The notes beneath the pieces were generated by a model. That model was not told where the DNA came from. It ran no database searches and worked only from the letters and a program-made list of their open reading frames with translations. 8,645 nucleotides of DNA from Armatimonadota bacterium. Its GTDB lineage: Bacteria > Armatimonadota > Zipacnadia > Zipacnadales > FEN-943. Shown here piece after piece: positions 6,211-8,645 of this stretch (position 1 is its first letter; each line of letters starts with the position of its first letter). The translations under genes and the position numbers were made by a program. The stretch is from positions 1 through 8,645 of the forward strand of contig JANZZA010000650.1 of the NCBI GenBank assembly GCA_026419655.1, read 5' to 3'.

Positions 6211-6320
6211 GTTGCAAGAGCCGCCCGGGCAGCCGCAAGAAGTGAACGCAAGTATAAGGCCGAGCACCCAGTCCTGTGCCCCTTGTGTGCCTTATGTAGG
6301 CATACACCAGCTTTTGCAAC
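6211..6320 (-). repeat. 110-bp inverted-terminus repeat, copy E (second subtype)
   Basis: On the minus strand the copy runs from GTTGCAAAAGCTGGTGTATG to GGCTCTTGCAAC and is exactly 110 bp. The two ends form a 13-base inverted repeat with two mismatches. Its interior differs from copies A, C and D but matches copy B2 closely, so at least two subtypes are present. The flank after its right end, CGTCAC, is shared with copy C. Confidence 0.8.
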
Positions 6321-6357
6321 AACCGCGCGAAGAAGGCCGGCATACGGCTCTTGCAAC
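6321..6357 (-). repeat. End fragment of the inverted-terminus repeat (copy G)
   Basis: On the minus strand GTTGCAAGAGCCGTATGCC matches the left end of the family, but the match stops after about 20 bases. The fragment directly abuts the left end of copy E. It looks like a truncated copy interrupted or replaced by copy E. Confidence 0.5.
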
Positions 6358-6637
6358 AACCACGTTTTGCGAAAGGTTCTCCGCCAGGCAGCCGTGCCAA
6401 ACTCTTTAAGCCAGTTTCGGCCCCGCCCCCTCTTGTGTTGGGTGGTGTCGTCCCTGGAAACGTGATGTGGGGCCAGAAGCCCTGCTTGCCGGCCCCGGGC
6501 CCAGCGACCGGCTTTTCTGCGCTTGGCAAAATTTTGGGAGCGCCAGATCGTGCCCTAGCCTTGTGTGGTGTGGGCATAAGGGGGTAAACTGTTCTGTGTG
6601 GAGGAAGGAAGGGTGAGGGGCTCGGTCCGGCGCCGGC
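6358..6637. other. Non-coding stretch with no recognised feature
   Basis: Between the repeat cluster and the promoter at 6638 I see no reading frame with protein-like composition, no RNA gene and no further clear repeat copy. TTTTGCGAAAGG at 6365-6376 faintly resembles a repeat end. Confidence 0.4.
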
Positions 6638-6667
6638 TTGCCCCAAAGGGATTGGTTGTGCTATAAT
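6638..6667 (+). promoter_or_regulatory. Strong sigma-70-type promoter with extended -10
   Basis: TTGCCC (6638-6643) and a perfect TATAAT (6662-6667) are separated by 18 bases, with TG at 6659-6660 giving an extended -10. Transcription would start near 6674, so the downstream secreted protein gene would have an untranslated leader of about 240 bases. Confidence 0.7.
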
Positions 6668-6673
6668 CCACAC

Positions 6674-6914
6674 GACCGCACGGGCAGGGCGGTCGGAGGT
6701 GTCTCATTGGTGAAGTGGTATCGGTCCCGGGCAGTATGGTGCCGCATCGGAGGCCGTGATTGACGGGGAAGAGACGGGGGTTGAGGACAGTCCGGGGCCG
6801 GGGGACAGCTGGGCGCCCGGAGAAGTCGAGCCGAACTTTTGGACAAGGAACACACAAACAAGGTGCCGAGCTACCAACGCCTCGCTTGCCGCCTTGGCCA
6901 GGAGAGTGATCGCA
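6674..6914 (+). other. Long 5' leader of the PD40 protein gene
   Basis: This is the inferred transcribed leader between the promoter and GTG 6915. It begins with a hairpin (GACCGC 6674-6679 paired with GCGGTC 6689-6694). A perfect ribosome-site sequence, GGAGGT (6695-6700), follows, and then a short frame (TTG 6707 or GTG 6710 to TGA 6763) reading VKWYRSRAVWCRIGGRD. Other GC-rich self-complementary segments lie near 6790-6820 (GTCC...GGAC and CCGGG...CCCGG). I do not recognise a known riboswitch. It may be a regulatory leader with a leader peptide, or simply a long untranslated region. Confidence 0.35.
6900..6905 (+). promoter_or_regulatory. Ribosome binding site deciding the PD40 protein start
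   Basis: AGGAGA lies nine bases before GTG 6915. An in-frame GTG at 6906 directly abuts it and is therefore unlikely to be the start. Confidence 0.6.
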
Positions 6915-8645
6915 GTGCGTAGCGGCCCTCTCATCCGGGTCCTGCCGCCGGCCCTGACGGTTGCGGCGTTGCTGTTCCTCACCGTGGCAGTCTCCACAGG
7001 CGGAGAAAGCTCAGGCGGTTATGTGCGCAGAATCCAGCCGGCGGGCGTTATTCCTTCATCTGTCGGCCCCAATTCACCCCATCCCTTCATCGGTCACGTT
7101 CTTCCTCAACTGCCTTTTAATGCGCGGCCTGCCCAGGGTTCTGGGCCCTGGCCTGACACAAATCTGACACCCAACACGGCGGCGACATCCGAGCTGGCAC
7201 CAGCAGCCGCCCCTGCCGGGACGATGAACCGGGTGGCCTTCGCCACCAACGGCGCGGACCGCGACCAGAACGGCAGGCTCGATCCCACCTTGCCGCCTGC
7301 TGCCAACTACAACATCTGGCTGATGCGGCCCGACGGGTCCGAATGCACGCAACTGACGAATCTGCCAGGCGACGAGAAAGATCCGGCCTGGGACCCAGGC
7401 TGTCGCTGGATTGCCTTTTCCTATAGTACAACGCCGACTCGGTCTGACATTTACGCCATCAACCTCAATACGCTGGCCGTCTACCAGATAACCAGCGGGC
7501 CAGGGAGGAAGGTTCATCCCACCTACTCTCCGGACGGCAACTGGATAGCCTACGCCACCGACGAGAACGGTAACTGGGACATCTATAAGAAGCGTTCCGA
7601 CGCTACTGGCACAGCCATTGCCCTGGCCAACAGTCCTAACGACGAAATGGACCCCGCCTTTGCCCCAGCGGGTAACCTCATTGCCTACACGGCGGTGACC
7701 GGAGGCCGCAAGCGGATTTTCGTAATGGACTCTGACGGCGGCGGCAAGACGATGCTCTCTACGGGCGGTCCTGGGGGCACCGCCGACGACCAGGAACCTA
7801 CTTGGCTGCGCACGGGCACGGCTATTGCCTTTGCCTCGAACCGTCCTACCAGCGCCACAGATACGACGCCCAACTTCAATATCTGGCAAATGCCAGACGA
7901 CGGCGAGACGGGCGGCGGCACGGCCGTTCTGCTCACAGACAAGGATGAAGCCAGCCAGGCCGATAGCACCAATCCTTGCTGGTCGCCCGACCTGCAGCGT
8001 GCGCCGGTGCGGCTTTTCTTCGAATCGAATCGTGCCAACCTCTCCACGCCGACGGTGCAGGACATCTGGGCGATGTTCCACACCGACAATCGGCCGCCTG
8101 AGCTTGCCGACACGCCGTGGGTTTCGGAGCCTCTGCCGGGATCTCAGGCACGCGGGCGCAAGCAGTATGCCCCGGGCGATGACGTCGCCATCCATGTGCC
8201 CGTGTACGACCTGGACAGTGGTGTGGCTTCGGTACGCGCTGTGATCAAAGACCCCGACAGCCGGCGCTATTTCATTAATCCCTTCGCTGGCCACGACAGC
8301 GACTGGGACACTAACTATGGGTCAGGGCAGCGCTACTACGAGTGGGACTGCGCCCAAGTTGACAGCGTAGAGCTATTCGACGACGGCAACCCCTCGGAGA
8401 GTGACGAAAAGGCAAACGACGGAATCTTTTCGGGCGTTATTCCGCTGCCGACGACCCGGCGCGATTACATCATTGATATTGTTGTCCAGGACGTTGCGGG
8501 AAATAGTTTCCGCTATGACTCAGTGGCTGGATTTACCACGCGGGAGTTCGTGGCCACCAGCAATATCCTGTTTGTGGACGATTACACCCAGGGGCAGAAG
8601 TTTCTCTACCTGGCGGGCGCGAACAACGACTTTGCGGCGGCCTGG
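6915..8645 (+). CDS. Secreted PD40 (TolB-like) beta-propeller protein, 3' end beyond window
   Basis: The frame is open from GTG 6915 to the right edge (577 codons), so the C-terminus is missing. Residues 1-35 are a signal peptide (MRSGPLIR, then a hydrophobic VLPPALTVAALLFLTVAV). A low-complexity Pro/Ala-rich linker runs to about 103. A calcium-loop-like motif, D115-x-D117-x-N119-G-x-x-D123, follows. Residues about 127-380 contain repeated propeller blades of the PD40/TolB type: YNIWLMRPDGS, DPAWDPGCRWIAF, SDIYAINL, HPTYSPDGNWIAYATDENGNWDIY, DPAFAPAGNLIAYTA, RIFVMDSDGGG, EPTWLRTGTAIAFASNR and NPCWSPD. A further region (about 395 onward) looks like Ig-like beta domains, with VASVRAVIKDP, DGIFSGVIPL and DIVVQDVAGNSFRYDS. 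The protein is probably exported and may bind or sense extracellular ligands. No catalytic domain is visible in the part present. AGGAGA nine bases before GTG 6915 supports the start, and a strong promoter lies 250 bp upstream. Confidence 0.88.
   Translation, partial: MRSGPLIRVLPPALTVAALLFLTVAVSTGGESSGGYVRRIQPAGVIPSSVGPNSPHPFIGHVLPQLPFNARPAQGSGPWPDTNLTPNTAATSELAPAAAPAGTMNRVAFATNGADRDQNGRLDPTLPPAANYNIWLMRPDGSECTQLTNLPGDEKDPAWDPGCRWIAFSYSTTPTRSDIYAINLNTLAVYQITSGPGRKVHPTYSPDGNWIAYATDENGNWDIYKKRSDATGTAIALANSPNDEMDPAFAPAGNLIAYTAVTGGRKRIFVMDSDGGGKTMLSTGGPGGTADDQEPTWLRTGTAIAFASNRPTSATDTTPNFNIWQMPDDGETGGGTAVLLTDKDEASQADSTNPCWSPDLQRAPVRLFFESNRANLSTPTVQDIWAMFHTDNRPPELADTPWVSEPLPGSQARGRKQYAPGDDVAIHVPVYDLDSGVASVRAVIKDPDSRRYFINPFAGHDSDWDTNYGSGQRYYEWDCAQVDSVELFDDGNPSESDEKANDGIFSGVIPLPTTRRDYIIDIVVQDVAGNSFRYDSVAGFTTREFVATSNILFVDDYTQGQKFLYLAGANNDFAAAW

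Noticed and set aside
6119..6673. A 184-codon open frame on the minus strand.
   Set aside because: It runs across repeat copies E, F and G and a non-coding stretch, has low-complexity Pro/Arg-rich composition and no recognisable motif.
6698..6770. TTGGTGAAGTGGTATC looks like a tRNA D-arm.
   Set aside because: No matching anticodon arm, T-arm (GGTTCGA type) or acceptor stem follows in the expected places.
6783..6838. GAGGACAGTCCGGGG resembles the conserved GAGGAAAGTCCGGGC of bacterial RNase P RNA.
   Set aside because: No other conserved RNase P elements, such as the 3' partner of this region, are found downstream before the PD40 gene starts. The likeness is limited to about 15 bases.
7074..8294. 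A 406-codon open frame on the minus strand.
   Set aside because: It lies antisense to the PD40 protein gene, whose plus frame shows clear repeated propeller motifs and a signal peptide. The antisense translation has no recognisable domain and is a shadow of the GC-rich codon pattern.

Overview
The window is GC-rich bacterial chromosome (roughly 60% GC by eye) with six recognisable genes or gene parts, moderately long spacers, and an unusually dense set of short repeats in those spacers. The gene content is a secreted jelly-roll/CBM-like protein, an RDD membrane protein, a SpoIIM/DUF95 membrane protein, a CpsB/YwqE-type PHP phosphatase, a FUN14-family protein, a DUF6807 ('PmoA') protein and a secreted PD40 beta-propeller protein. 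Together with GTG starts this suits an environmental Armatimonadota-like or similar deep-branching lineage. That placement is an inference from content and style, not from a marker gene.

Layout. Positions 1-477 (minus) hold the N-terminal part of a secreted protein that runs off the left edge. Positions 478-1228 form a 750-bp spacer with three repeat copies. Positions 1229-1999 (minus, RDD) and 1977-3071 (plus, SpoIIM/DUF95) are divergent and overlap at their 5' ends by 23 bp. Positions 3106-3816 (minus) encode the PHP-type tyrosine phosphatase and converge on the SpoIIM gene across a hairpin. Positions 3817-4082 are a spacer with one repeat. Positions 4083-4385 (minus) encode FUN14 and 4528-5766 (minus) encode the DUF6807 protein with a cysteine-rich N-terminus. 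Positions 5767-6914 are a 1.15-kb spacer with three full repeat copies, a fragment and a strong promoter. Position 6915 to the right edge (plus) is the N-terminal 577 residues of a secreted beta-propeller protein.

The most notable content is a repeat family that I cannot match to a named element. It is a roughly 110-bp unit with imperfect terminal inverted repeats of the form GTTGCAAAAGC...CTTTTGCAAC. Five copies are exactly 110 bp, one is 107 bp, one is about 114 bp and one is a 37-bp end fragment. They occur in both orientations, only in spacers, and are roughly 65-70% identical to each other by hand count. In one divergent copy both ends carry the same substitutions, so the ends still match each other. 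This resembles a MITE or a dispersed structured element.

The genes do not form one obvious pathway. RDD and SpoIIM/DUF95 genes are often neighbours in bacteria and probably act together at the membrane. The PHP phosphatase suggests control of polysaccharide export elsewhere in the genome. The two secreted proteins and the DUF6807 protein fit a carbohydrate-using, envelope-active lifestyle.
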